Source of the DNA: Thunnus maccoyii
Lineage: Eukaryota; Chordata; Actinopteri; Scombriformes; Scombridae
Direction: 5' to 3'
DNA: 64,000 nucleotides
Assembly (NCBI RefSeq): GCF_910596095.1
Contig: NC_056536.1
Coordinates: 16,849,291-16,913,290, forward strand
How positions within the stretch are numbered: the first letter of the stretch is position 1; each line of letters starts with the position of its first letter. A program made the translations under genes and the position numbers. Of the stretch, positions 38,201-50,075 are shown piece by piece. Below the pieces are notes generated by a model. It was not told the DNA's origin. It did no database searches and was given only the letters and a program-made list of their open reading frames with translations.

Positions 38201-38982
38201 TTTCACATTCGCAGTGTCAGACTGCTTTTGTTTTTCCCATCTATATTATTATATATCTATATTATATCATGCATTGTTATTCAGTTTGTGACTCCACGGT
38301 ATGTGTGTGTCTATCTACAAACTGTTATTTCTTGTGTTCTTAAGTATTTTGTTTGTGTTAATATTTTTGCTTTTTTAATGACGACAGGTTGGTGGTGCAG
38401 TGAGAGAGGTGACAGGTTACACTGCAACATACCGTCACACCATTTCAGTGGAAGAGGGAGGAGAAGAGGGTGACTGTTTACATATTAGACAAGGCTACTA
38501 TCATGTCATTGAGGGATTTCCCAATTGCGTGGTGGCTGATGCTGTCATCAACTTCTTCATGGGGAGGACAGACAAGGTGCAGCAGGTGGGCTTTAACCCC
38601 CGCCTGGCACGGCGCGGTCATCTGGGTGAGTCCGTCTTAAATTATCTGCTATCAAGATATTAACACAGCAATTTATGTTAGCTATTTTCTACTTTAGTAC
38701 GGCTGTTGTGACATTGTTGAGTTGCTTCAGATTGGAAAGATGCTCAAAACAAAATGTTCTTTTGTTACTGCAGAGTTCTTCATCGACGCACTGGGCTCCC
38801 TCCACATTGGCTCCTGTCATGATGTCATTATAAACCACACGTCAAAGATTCAACTACCTTGGACTAAATCAGACTCACAAAAGGCTTATGAGAAATTCCG
38901 CTACTCCCCCAGTACTGAAAATAACCTTTATAACGAAGTCTTCTATTTCAAGAACAGGTTCAAGTGCATGACCAGTCAGTGA
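32283..38982 (+). CDS. b4galnt1: Beta-1,4-N-acetylgalactosaminyltransferase 1 (GM2/GD2 synthase)
   Basis: Transfers GalNAc from UDP-GalNAc to GM3, GD3 or lactosylceramide in the Golgi, the entry step to complex gangliosides. Ten exons: 32283-32497, 32601-32783, 34322-34428, 34596-34633 (38 nt), 35332-35512, 35830-35922, 36027-36214, 36331-36471, 38388-38625 and 38774-38982. All introns are GT-AG and phases agree, giving 1593 nt or 530 aa (human 533). Residues 8-25 form the type II anchor. Landmarks are [36 protein letters not shown] (with an N-glycosylation site), [27 protein letters not shown] (metal-binding DDD at 357-359), [15 protein letters not shown], and the C-terminal KCMTSQ shared with mammals. 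The start codon directly follows the acceptor CATTCTAG, so an untranslated exon lies upstream. Which teleost paralogue (a or b) this is cannot be settled here. Confidence 0.97.
37550..38130. mobile_element. MITE with long inverted arms in b4galnt1 intron 8
   Basis: The left arm (about 37556-37697) and right arm (about 37985-38128) are imperfect reverse complements. Both contain TCAAGTCTGTCTTAA and the TCAGGTG block near their outer ends and TGTAAGTGATGG near the inner ends. No transposase frame is seen. Confidence 0.75.
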
Positions 38983-38999
38983 AACCTGCGCTTTTACTT

Positions 39000-41400
39000 G
39001 TGTGTTTGCTGCTTTAATTTGAGGACAGATGGGAAATTGTTGTTTTCAGGTAAATTTAAGACAAAAATTGAACGTTGTATTTTACAGCTTGTTTACTGCC
39101 TAAAGACTTGCTGTTGTGTGGACAAATTTTGTTCTGTGAAGAGAATATGGTTCTTTGGTGTATAGAGAGAAATCAAAGGATCCTATCCTAACCACTAACC
39201 TCCATATGTAGTATTTGCCCACTACAATATGCACTAAAAATGCCATGTTTCTGGCCATAGTAGCATGCTGGCAATGTTTGTACAGAGATTTGTGGTCTGC
39301 AAAGGATGGATCCTACCGACTTTGTGGATCCACTGATTTTTTTCCTCTTGGGCCACCATTCAGAAATGTATTTCCCATTAAATGTGGTATAGATGATCAT
39401 GGTGCCCAGAGGATAAATTCTAGTGACTTTGATGATTCCCGAGCTTTTTCACTAACACAACATGTGAATGTTAAGTGTTTTTTAGTGAAATGTCTCAATA
39501 ACTGTTAAACTGATTGCCATAAAAATTGGTACACGCAATCTCACTCAGGATTAAATGTAATAATAAACCCCTGACTTTTTATCTAGTGCCACCATCAGGT
39601 CAAAATTTCAGTTTATCCAATATTTTGGTTTATGACCAAAGACTTAATGTCATTCTCATCACTTTCAGCTGTACTTTGTGTTTAATGCTAATTAAAAATG
39701 TTAGTAGGCTGACATGGTGACATTAGCATTTAGATCAAAGCTCCACAGTGCCTATGTACAGCTGGCGGATGTTAAATAGTAATTCACCACAGAGACATTA
39801 GTGGCTGGGATGTAATGTGGCTGCACATAATAATTCATACAAGACATAGTGAACCAGTAATCGTCTATGTTGAGGCTTAACTTTTTTGTTTAGTTTTGGG
39901 GGGGGGGGGGGTTGTTTTGTTTTGTTTTGTTTTGTTTTGGGTCAAAGTTTCATTGGCACACCACTACCTCTTAGAATGGCAGCAGCTGGGTATTTCAAAT
40001 TATAAACATCTAATCTTCTATCTATGTCCCTTTTTACAATATTTCAGTGACATATTTATTTTGATATTTTGATTTGTTAATTATTTTCATAAGCAATTGG
40101 TAGGCTAGATGATACATATAATTAAAATTATTTGACTTAGCACAATTTAAATAAATACATGCTATTTATTGAGCAAAACTTACATTATATGTGTATCTTG
40201 GTGTCTCAATCACGTACATCTTCCCACTCTGAAATTATAGCATCATCACTGTAATGGACGCTATAAGGAAAGGAGCATCCATATCTGAAAAGGAGCTCAA
40301 AGAGAAGGTACATTTAAAAGCACTTGGTCTTGATCCAGTTACTTCAACTTTATAGTTTGAAGTTCCAAGTTTGTAGCTTTGTAATTAAAAAACGTGTATA
40401 AAAAAGAAACTATTACTTACTATTTTAAGCCACTTAAAGGTTGAGACTCATCATGAATCAAATTCAAACTCTGTTGTCCCAATAAAAAGAACATGGCCCA
40501 AGGCTTTATTGTGGTCCGCTACTCAGGGAACATTTATGTTTATAAACTGTTTTTGAATGTATGTAAAAATGTATATAAAGGTTTTAAGGGGAGTGTTTAC
40601 ATTGCACTGTTGTACAATTAACGAATGGATTTTGTTTGTATTTTGCTTTTTAAATAATAAAAGTAAGGAAATAATAGCCTGTAATGAAATGCTATTGATA
40701 GTAATTGTATTCTTTGGAGACACACTGAAATTAAATTACCCTTTTGCCAAATAATTGAACATGTGAAGAACCTTTGCAATATTTCAAAGTAATATTGAAA
40801 TATTCAGTTTGTTTTAAAATTGTAGTTCATGTATCTTTTTACCAGCTCATTCCTCACATTTTCTTTTTCCTTGATTATCCAAATTCTCTTACTATCTCTA
40901 CCTATATGTTTACTCTCTTAATACCTCTATCCGTTACCTGTGTCAGTCTTTGTGTATCTTCTTGGCAGTTGTTACTTCGTCACTCAGCCCTTCCTCATTT
41001 CTATTCTAACTTTATCTCCCAATATCCTTCTTTACTCAGAGCAGTGGTGCAACATTCAGCTGACCTTCCTTCCATGAACATTTTGTCACACTTCCACTTT
41101 CCACTCCACTCATGTGAAATTATTATTGTTCAACGTCTGCATCTTTTTTTCTTTAGATATATTCTCTGCAGAATACAGTTAAGTAAAACAATATGGGAAA
41201 TATGAAAAAAAAAGGATTTGTGTTGCTAACCATTGCAATCTTTTTTAAAGGTGTCCATCTCTTTGGTAGTAAACTGTAATGTTTCTATGAGAGCTGTGGT
41301 CACTTTGACTTTAACAAACTAAACTTGGGTCGATTAAACAATGTAAAGTAAAAAATGTTGTTATGTTTCTATTAATGAGAACAGCAGTGCATCAATGTTT
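39000..41400. other. b4galnt1 3' UTR and downstream repeats
   Basis: Possible AATAAA signals lie at about 40481 and at 40656-40661. A teleost interspersed repeat (phrases such as CAGAGGATAAATTCTAGTGA and ATCTAGTGCCACCATCAGGT) fills about 39180-39740; related pieces occur at about 34690-34800 and 37170-37330. A 14-base G-run followed by (TTTTG)n lies at about 39898-39940. No gene was seen. Confidence 0.5.
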
Positions 41401-41402
41401 TT

Positions 41403-44400
41403 GTGCTAAGCAGGGGTGGGTAGTAACTCGTTACAAGTAATGCAAATGAGTAAAAAAAAAAGTAGTTTTTTAGGAACTGTAACTTTTCACCTTCCTTTTT
41501 AAACTGTAGGCTACTTTTACTCTTTAATCGAGTATTTTTTGGGCCAGTAACCTACTTCTAACTTCCCTACATCTGCCGTTTATACCTTTGTTACAACTAG
41601 TCTGTTTTCTGGTATGAATTAAATGAGCTGTCATCCAAGCTGTGTGCGCGCGGTTACGCAGGAGAGCTTTAACCTGTCTCACTTCCGGTACAAAGAGACA
41701 TGCTCTTGTGCCAGATATTAATGAGCTGGGGAAATGCAAAAATTGAGAAAATCAGGCAAATACCTTGTCAGTTTAAGATTTGGTTGTTCTGCTAATGTAA
41801 CTCAAATCCAGTAACTGCACGTCATACCACTGGTGGCTGTTTTGGAAAGCATCCACCATCCCCCTTTCACAAGCCGACAGAAATATTTTCACTTTTCATT
41901 AATGGCGTATTAAAAGCGTATTTAGTCTATGCAGAACAAATGTAGGCTACACACCATATAAACATTTAAGTCACTGGATTGATTGATCGGCTGTACTAAC
42001 AGAATCCTCTCGTTGCGCAGAGCATTGGTTGTTATTTGTTTTACAGCGACACGCAATGGTGAAACTGATCTCGGCTTCCACTCGGTAGGCTACCAGTTGT
42101 TATTTACTCAGGAAACAATCATTTTGAGAAGGATAGGGAGAGAGCAAACATGGGTGGATAAAATAGTTCTGTTGGGCTTTACGCGTGGTCTCCCTCTCTA
42201 TATAGGCTTACCCTCCTTCATTCAACAATGGGATGCTCCCGTGCTATTGGCACAATAACTCTTTATGTTGTAAAGATTATGTTCATAGATGCTTTAGGAA
42301 TAATCATAATAGTCCATATCAAGATAACAACAGATACAGGCAACAATAGCACGCTAGGCAGCTATCAAGTATTTTAAAGCGATATCTTCATGTAGATTTT
42401 TTTTTAAGTAAAATCATTATATTGTAGAGAAATAGCTAAATTGGGGATAATCAACATTCAAAGCAAAGTGCATTCCATAGAAATAACCATGTTGCACAGC
42501 TGATGTAACACTTATTATTCCAAAAACATTCTTGAAACTTGACATGTACTTGTATAAAATGACTTCTGAAGATCTCTGGCCTGTACACACTAAACAATAT
42601 TTAAAACACAAAATAACTTGTACTTTGAGCAGTTTATTGACCAAGTGCTTTTATACTTTTATTTGAGTAGGTTTGTCAATTGGTAATTTTTACTTTTACT
42701 TGAGCAATTTTTTTGCCATGGTTCTGTCACAGTCTGGCTGTATGTCCTTCCACTAGTCCAACAAATGCCCTTTAGACTTTTCTCCCTGGTTGTTTAGACT
42801 GGACTGAAAGGAGAAGACTTATTTGAGTTGTGTCTTTAAAAGATTCTGGCATTATAATTATTTTAGTTGCCTTTACTGGCTGTGTTCTCTGTGTCCTGGT
42901 GTTTTCTTCTGCCTCCCAGTCTGTCTTTGTGTGTGCAGTCTGGGTGTGTCTGTTCTTGTCTCTCATGTTTTCCTCCTTTGGTCACCTACACACCTGCCCT
43001 GTATCAGCTGAGCCAGCCCTTCCATTCTCCCAGTGTTTCCCTCAGCCTATCAGCTCTTTGCCCGTTTTCAGTTTGGCCACCTGTTCCCCATTCCCTCATT
43101 AGTTCAGTTTATTTAGTTTGTTCTGCTCTGTTTGTTCCAGGGGCTGTTGCACAAAACCTAGATGGGGGATTAAGGCAGGATTTTTCAGTTATCCTGGCTG
43201 AATTTAGCCATGACTCGGTTGCACGAAAGCAGAGGCACATAAGTTACCATGGACTTTTATTCTGTGCAGCTAGCCTGCTCCATACCAGGCTAACAGCCAG
43301 GCTTGATTAATCCTGGTGCTATCTGACCAGTCAGCTGTCACTCCGATCGGAAATAAATGTGTTTTAAATTTATTCCATGTTCTTCTGTATATATTTTGCT
43401 TCATTTTTATTAGCTTGCTTTAAAATACCACAGATACATTGCCATTCACTTAAGTAGGTCCACTGTTATTTTAATTGTAACCATTATCATTTTTATAATT
43501 ATTCATGTGATAGTCATTATTACTGTTAGGCCTACTGTTTGTATTGCTGTCAGAGGTTTGATGAATACATATATTATTGTGCATCTTGAGATGATTAGAA
43601 ATGCTGATGAGGCCTATCCCTTACTAATAAAGGATAATGTATGTCACTCTTCCCTGTGTACATATATTTTATTTGGAATTGGTAGCACACAGTTTGTTGT
43701 TAGGTTTCATAATTGTATAATCTTCCCAAATTATAGTCTCACTTCACTGGACCGATAACTATATAATGTACTGTACATTCATGAAACTGGGAGGACACCA
43801 CAATGTGTTTTGACCTTTTTATTTTGCAGTCATCACTTGTCAGCTTGGAGCTTGGGAGAGAGAACAACAATGATTAATAGATTATGTCACAGTCATGCTT
43901 ACAGTGTGCATTGAAATCACTTCCATTTCTAGTTTCAGGATTTCCAGGTCCAGTTTCTTCAGTGTCTTTCGTTTGATTTCCATGTCAAGGTCCATATCCT
44001 GCAGTTTTTTCTTGTGGACTTTAATCTTCACATCTGCCAGCTCTATTTGTCTCTTTAGGTGTTTGGTGTATAGACATCTGACAGTTTGTGAATTCTGTAA
44101 AACACCTATCAATTAGCACAGCAGGAATTGTGCATAATGTGGATTTCCTTTAGGCAATACTCACTATATTGCCAGGCTGGCTATCTGGCTGTACAGCATC
44201 TGGGTCCTGTTACAAGTGTGATATTTTTTTATGAGCACCACATCACTGACGTATTTCCACATATGTATGAAGTATTTCCACAAGATTGACATGATACCTC
44301 AAGCCTTCTGGAGTCCAGTGACACAGAAGTGCCTTCCCCCTGTCATATCCAATAGAACTTGTATTGACAGGATGTGCCAAGCCTACACTTTTAATGAATA

Positions 44401-44891
44401 ATATTCAGATTATCGTCTGGTGGCTCCAGAAGAGAGAGTGTGTTGCCAGATGCTGTAAGGCAAGCCAAAGTAAGACAGTCTACATAACACCATGGGCCAC
44501 CCCCCCCTTGTGGTCTGTTTAAGAAAGCCGTGAACGCGCACTTATCCGAATTACTCACACCTGGCTTGACATAGTCGCACCCCCTCATCCTGGCTTGGCA
44601 AATGTGCAACGGATTAAGCCTGGATGCACTGATTAGACAAGGTCAAGCCTCACTTTTTCAATTATCTTGGATTTCTGAATTCTTCTTTTGTGCAATAGCC
44701 CTCCGCTCTGTTTTGATCTTATCTGCCTGCTTTGTTTTGCCTACATGAGCCTAAAATGAAGAAGTTTCTTCAGCCTGCAGTCTCCTGCATTTGGGTCCAC
44801 CTGCTCTGCTCCACCTAACATTTTTTATGGGGGTAATTGAACTTTTAATTGAGTAAAGATTTTAAGTAGTCTACCCACCACTGGTGCTAAG
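41403..44891. mobile_element. hAT-like insertion with perfect 8-bp target duplication, itself interrupted
   Basis: The sequence GTGCTAAG occurs at 41403-41410 and again at 44884-44891. The 3473-bp segment between them begins CAGGGGTGGGTAGTAACTCG and ends CTACCCACCACTG, inverted ends matching at 12 of 13 positions. Eight-base duplications and CAG-type ends are hAT features. No intact transposase remains. Internal sequence around 42716-43140 and 44702-44820 looks like a second inserted repeat that also hosts the Harbinger-like element. Confidence 0.85.
43141..44701 (-). mobile_element. Harbinger-like element nested in the hAT-like insertion
   Basis: The ends GGGCTGTTGCACAAAA (43141-43156) and TTTTGTGCAATAGCCC (44686-44701) are inverted repeats with one mismatch, the GTTGCACAAA type typical of fish PIF/Harbinger-like elements. 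A 76-codon frame on the minus strand (44112-43882) encodes a Lys/Leu-rich coiled coil (KKLQDMDLDMEIKRKTLKKL). It resembles the tail of the Myb/SANT-like second protein of these elements. No DDE transposase is present. Confidence 0.7.
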
Positions 44892-45299
44892 TCAATTATT
44901 TTTCAACTGGTCTCATGGCCTGTTTTTGCCCATGATTGTGTAATCTGTGTGTGGGTTTGTTAAAGTTCAGTAATTCTTGCTGACATGTTGACAGATGCTT
45001 TGACTGGTTTTGAGGAATCAGTCCTTACTGAGGTCACACAGTAATAGCCATTAGCTGACTTTGCCTCACAGTTTTGATGACACTGCTTCTGTAATATTGT
45101 TAGATTGGTGGCGAGGGGTTTGTGAATGACAGGGATGCTGTTGAAAGTTCCTCTATATGTGGCCAAGACAAACTCTACTCAAGCCTACTTCTGACTATTT
45201 TATTTCATTTTAATTGGTGACAAATTAAACATAGTTTAATGTCTTGCACCATTTGTGGGGAATTTACACAATTTGTGCAAGTTGTACTGAACTGGATCA

Positions 45300-45900
45300 G
45301 TGGCCTGTTGCACAAAGCAAGTTCAGAGTCTAACCCTGAATTCTGAGTTGATGAACCCTGAGATGGGAAACTCAGAGTTTTCGGTTTCAGAACAGCTGAT
45401 CAGAGCCAGTTCAATCAACTCTGAGTATGTTCACTCTGAGTTAAGCGCGTGCATGATGAATGAAAAAAGCCATCATCAATGGAGCTCCGATACTACGAGT
45501 CACCATGGCAACAGGTAAATAAAAGGCAGAGCCCCCATTTTAATCCAGTGGACATAGAGATATTAATTCATGTGTGTGTGGATGCTGCACATTATCTTTT
45601 GGTTAAAAAGGAGTGTTTGGGAAAATCTTCAAATGGGCCAATAAATCTTCAAGTCACCCACAACTTAGCATTAAACTCAAAACTTATAAGAGAAAGACTC
45701 AAAGAAATACACTGGAAGCTGGTAGAGTTCAATGTGAATAGGTTTACTCTGCATAAAGAGCAATACAAAGCAAACCGAGGCCCTGATCCCGGGATAAAGA
45801 ACCTAATACAAAATCATAATACATTAAATTATATACCTCTCATAACTCCTCCTAATGCGGAGCTAATTTTCTAAACTCCACCTCACTTTGATTCATGATT
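45300..45900 (+). mobile_element. Truncated Harbinger-like fragment
   Basis: Begins GGCCTGTTGCACAAAGCAAG, a relative of the ends described above. It then carries an open frame (45479-45874, 131 codons) with FNPVDIEILIHVC and a basic middle, like a worn Myb/SANT-like protein. No matching right end was found. Confidence 0.5.
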
Positions 45901-46589
45901 CATCTAAAAAAAAAAGGTGTCTCAAACTACTCTAACATGTATCAATTGTACCTGGCAGTTTCCTCACTCTGAAAACTGAATATGTGACAACATGCATGTA
46001 TTGTCACGTACTTCCCAGTACTCTGCGCAGGACTAGTTCTTCTCAAACAAGCTCTTATTTCCTCTGTGGTTTAGTTGGTCAGAGTCATACCTGACAACAT
46101 CCTCTGCAAAGCTCTGAGAGACTCAGACACAAAGAAGAAAAACTAGAGAAACAGAAGAAGCAAAGCAGTAATCTTTATAAACATTATTACTATATTTGTT
46201 TGAAGATTTCCTCTTTATCATTTTCCACCAAGAGAAGACTTATTGTATCTTTGATTTGTATAATCTTAATAAGTACAAATCCTTCTTGTCATTTTTCAGA
46301 CTGCTAGGGTGTTGCATCCATTGATCTTACTTCTCTTATTACAGTCATGGGGAGGTAATTTCAATGAAACATGCTTGAGTAACACATGGATGTGTGTGAA
46401 TGTGCTGGAAAGCAAAGAACATAATTCAGCCTCTGACAAACAAACAAGCAAAAAAATCCTTTTTATGTAAACACAATGAATAAGATGACCACACTGGTTG
46501 TGAATAGAAACGAGCAGGAAGTGTGAGAGAGTGAGAAACAGCATATTGAAAGTCACTGGGGGGTCAAATTTAGGTCTGAAGTGGCGAGA

Positions 46590-46735
46590 TAATAAAGAAA
46601 GAAAGAAAGAAAGAAAGAAACAGAACAGATACAAGAGGGTCTTTGCCCCTTTGGGGCTCAGGCCCTAAATAAGAAAGAAACAAACACTCGAAATACAAGA
46701 GGGTCTTCGCCCCTTTGGGGCTCAGGCCCTAATAA
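46590..46735. repeat. (GAAA)n tract and two copies of a 40-bp palindromic unit
   Basis: (GAAA)n at about 46591-46620 is followed by two near-identical units at 46629-46668 and 46693-46731. Each contains AAGAGGGTCTT and the self-complementary GCCCCTTTGGGGC. I know this unit as a scattered teleost repeat tail but cannot name the family. Confidence 0.6.
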
Positions 46736-47097
46736 TATATCACTCAGAGGGACCAAACACTACTTTAGTACTTTAAGTACATTTGCTTACTTCTGTTCTT
46801 TTACTTAAGTAAGATTTTCATGCAGGACTTTTACTTGTAATTGAGTATTTTTACATTGCTATATTAATACTTTTGTAAAGGATCTGAATGCTTCTTCCTC
46901 CACTGTTCAGAATAATGAACCTGCTAAGAGATTGCCATTCCAACATTTCACCACAAGATGGAAACAAACAATCACAAAAATGCCACACAAATTGAATGGT
47001 CCTCTGCTTTGTCATGAAGAACCTAAAATTATTATTGTCATGCTGACAACAACAAAATGTATATGTTTAAGGGGATTAATAATCACCAAGACTTGCA

Positions 47098-47531
47098 TTA
47101 TATTATTATTATTATTATTATTATTGTTGTTGTTGTTGTTGTTGTATCATCATCTCATACTAAATATGAACAGTCTTGACTGGAGTGGTCTGTATTTTCC
47201 ATTTTGCTGCTTCTGTACAAATTTCCATAAATTATAATTACTATTAATTACACAATGTTTTATCCTTTTGTAATTATAATTCCACTGTAATCCACTGTTT
47301 TGTTTATTTTTTCTTGGTGCAGGAAATAAGTCAGTGTTACTGACAATTACCATGAAATGAAAATCAATTTTTTTTTTTTTTTCATTATGTGTGGTTCAAC
47401 CAACATAACTGTAAGTACATGCTGTACATGTGCTGTAATGTTACCTGTTAGCACTTTTTCACAGGTAAATCAAAGGTTTTAAAGCACTGACCTTCCTGGA
47501 GTAGTTTGCAGGGTTACTTTTTGAATGTAGG

Positions 47532-47608
<77 letters not shown>

Positions 47609-47625
47609 GTGTGTGCATGTGCGTG
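47098..47625. repeat. Microsatellites: (ATT)n/(GTT)n and (GT)n
   Basis: (ATT)n passes into (GTT)n at about 47098-47145. A long (GT)n run occupies about 47534-47620, with a few C and A interruptions at its end. Confidence 0.95.
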
Positions 47626-47699
47626 TTAGTAGGTCTGCCTGTAGAATCTGGCTTAGTAAACAGTTGGCCAGAGCCTTGTGTACCATGTTCTAATTGAAG

Positions 47700-50070
47700 T
47701 GGACTACTTCCTGCCAATTAGTGAAATACTCCTTGAGCTTTAAAGGGAAAACCCAAAGGGTACAGTGTCTAGAGGCCTCTTTGAAATATGCACTGCAAAA
47801 AAATTAATAACTTGGCTATCCAACATCAAGCAAGGAAATAATTAGTTTTTTTTTTCTTTTCTGTCCTGGTTTTGAACTCACACTACACATAGTTTTATCA
47901 GGTCAAGGTAACAGGATTGTGATGAGGAGAAACCTTTAGCTGTTGGACAGCAGAGGGCAGCATGGTGGCAAGGTAAGACATCACTCTGGTTAATTACTGG
48001 CATTTATAAGCTCTGGTAACACCTTAAACACCTCATAACAGAAGGGTTTGTTACTCTGGTGTTACAATGTGCAATCGCTTCCTTTCTGTTGAAAGTAGAA
48101 AAAGTTTGGTGACGTTTTATTTTAGTTGAGTAATTTGCAGACATTGAACAGTTAATTTTTAGGACATTTTACAAAAAGGGTGGTGTAATTTGGTGCAAAT
48201 TATAAGAACAAAAAACAAAAAAAAAAATGTTAAGTTTAGTTGGTTTTGCAAAAATTCCTACCATTCATCATCATTTATCTAATGAGCTAGCAAATAATCA
48301 AGAATTTCAGTAACACTTTATTTTATGGATCCCTTACTTTTCTACTACAGTAATTTCCAGGGATTTTTTTCAATAATTTCCTGAAAGTAGCAGCTTTATA
48401 ACTAGTAATTCTAAGGACATTTCTTTGAAAGGGTTATGTAATTTGGTAGTATATAGGGAAAATGTGCTCATTATAGAGTTTTTAATGAAGAATCTAATAT
48501 GCTAATATATAGTTTGACAGGCAAATCTACATACTGAAAACTAAGTTTTTCTGTCAGTTAGAGAATTGGTAAGAATAATTTATTAAGAATTTTTAGAAAT
48601 TAACAACTACATATGAACCCAAATACAACAAGTGGGCACTTACTAACTGAACCAAATGGACACTTTTTTTTTTTTAACAGTTTTTCTTTTTATTTGTACC
48701 AAATTGCACCACCCTTTCTGTAAGATGTCCAAAAATTAAGCTGTCACACCTGCAACTTACTCCAAACATTTACAGGAAATTAGTATAACTTTAAAGGACC
48801 TGTAAAATAAAGCATTACCAAAAGTTGCCAAAAATGCAGCCTGTTTATTGCAAAGTTTGAGGATTTCTCTTATGAAAATACACATTAATTGGCATTAATA
48901 TTGCTTGATGCATGTTGGGGGGGAGACAGCATTCTGCAGAACTGGACCAAGGACTTGTCATATACAGCCTGGTCACACTTTATCCATTTTACTCTTTGCT
49001 GGATGCTGTGGAAAGAATTTCTTTTGCCTTCGTCATTTAAATCCTGTATTTGTCAAAGACTTTTCATCATATCTGAGAAGACACACACACACACTGGTCT
49101 ACAGTACCCACCAAATACAAAGACTGCTCTTCTTCTCCTCTCAAGATCTGACAAGGGGGCATGCTTCACATTCCAAACTGTGTTTCCCCCTAAACTGTAA
49201 TCACACTTAAACACTATAGACACCCAAGTACTGGTGCAGAAATCTATATCTCTTAAATTTGTTCGGCATCAAGTAAATTTAGTAAAAAGGAGACTCCACG
49301 TTCTGTTTATGGAGATATATTTATTGTCCAAAAAGAAAAAAAAAGCCACTGGATGGCACAGTTGCTGACAAATACAAAAATCATTCATAAAATATTTTGT
49401 GCAGTCCCTCTGGAGTTAAAAGACAGAACATTTTAAGGCAGAATGGGATGGCATTTACTGTACACAGTTGCATATTCAAGCACATATTTCAAAAAATATA
49501 AATATTTCAACAAACCATTCAGTGCACTTTACAGTGTATTTATCTCTGTATTGCAGACAACAAACAGAAACTAAATAAATATTACCATGCTAATATTCCA
49601 GCATATATGACAATAAAAAACAGAACATTTATTAAACAAAAATAAGTCATAACTATACAAAGTTTTATAGCCATAACACATTAGATTTTTTTTTTTATTA
49701 CACTAAATATGTAATAACATTGTCTGTTGTGGAGTACTTACAGTATATCTGCATGATTTAAACTCCTCTGAATTTATGACTATTTACTAGTATCAGATTA
49801 AAGTGTGCCAGGGGTGAGTCCAATATATCTACAGGAAAACTGGTAACACTGTAATGTGATAATTATTGTAATTCATGACATAGTGCTACAACAGGCTACT
49901 GCTTCTCTGAAACACTGGTATACAGTACACACTGGACCAAATGCTGGAGTGCTCATATACAGCAGAGAGACATAGTCTCCACTAATGAAATAAATGTAGA
50001 AGTCCTAATACCCTCTGCTATTTTAGTCCCAGACACTCAGTTGATAGGAGCACAACTCGCCATTGTCCAT
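47700..50070. other. Region downstream of slc26a10, mostly non-coding
   Basis: No exon was seen. On the minus strand, AATAAA hexamers lie at about 49633-49628 and 49325-49320, either of which could end the slc26a10 transcript. AT-rich repeat-like sequence with ACACTTTATTTTATGG phrases lies at about 48100-48800. Confidence 0.45.
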
Positions 50071-50075
50071 CTGCC

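Noticed and set aside
45479-45874. 131-codon frame as a host gene
   Set aside because: It follows a Harbinger-type end and resembles a worn transposon-borne Myb/SANT-like protein, so I list it as a mobile element piece.
46932-47237. 101-codon plus-strand frame with a poly-Leu run
   Set aside because: The Leu run is the translated (ATT)n/(GTT)n microsatellite, and nothing else supports a gene.
47506-47697. Open frames made of Cys-Val or Thr-His repeats
   Set aside because: They are translations of the (GT)n microsatellite.
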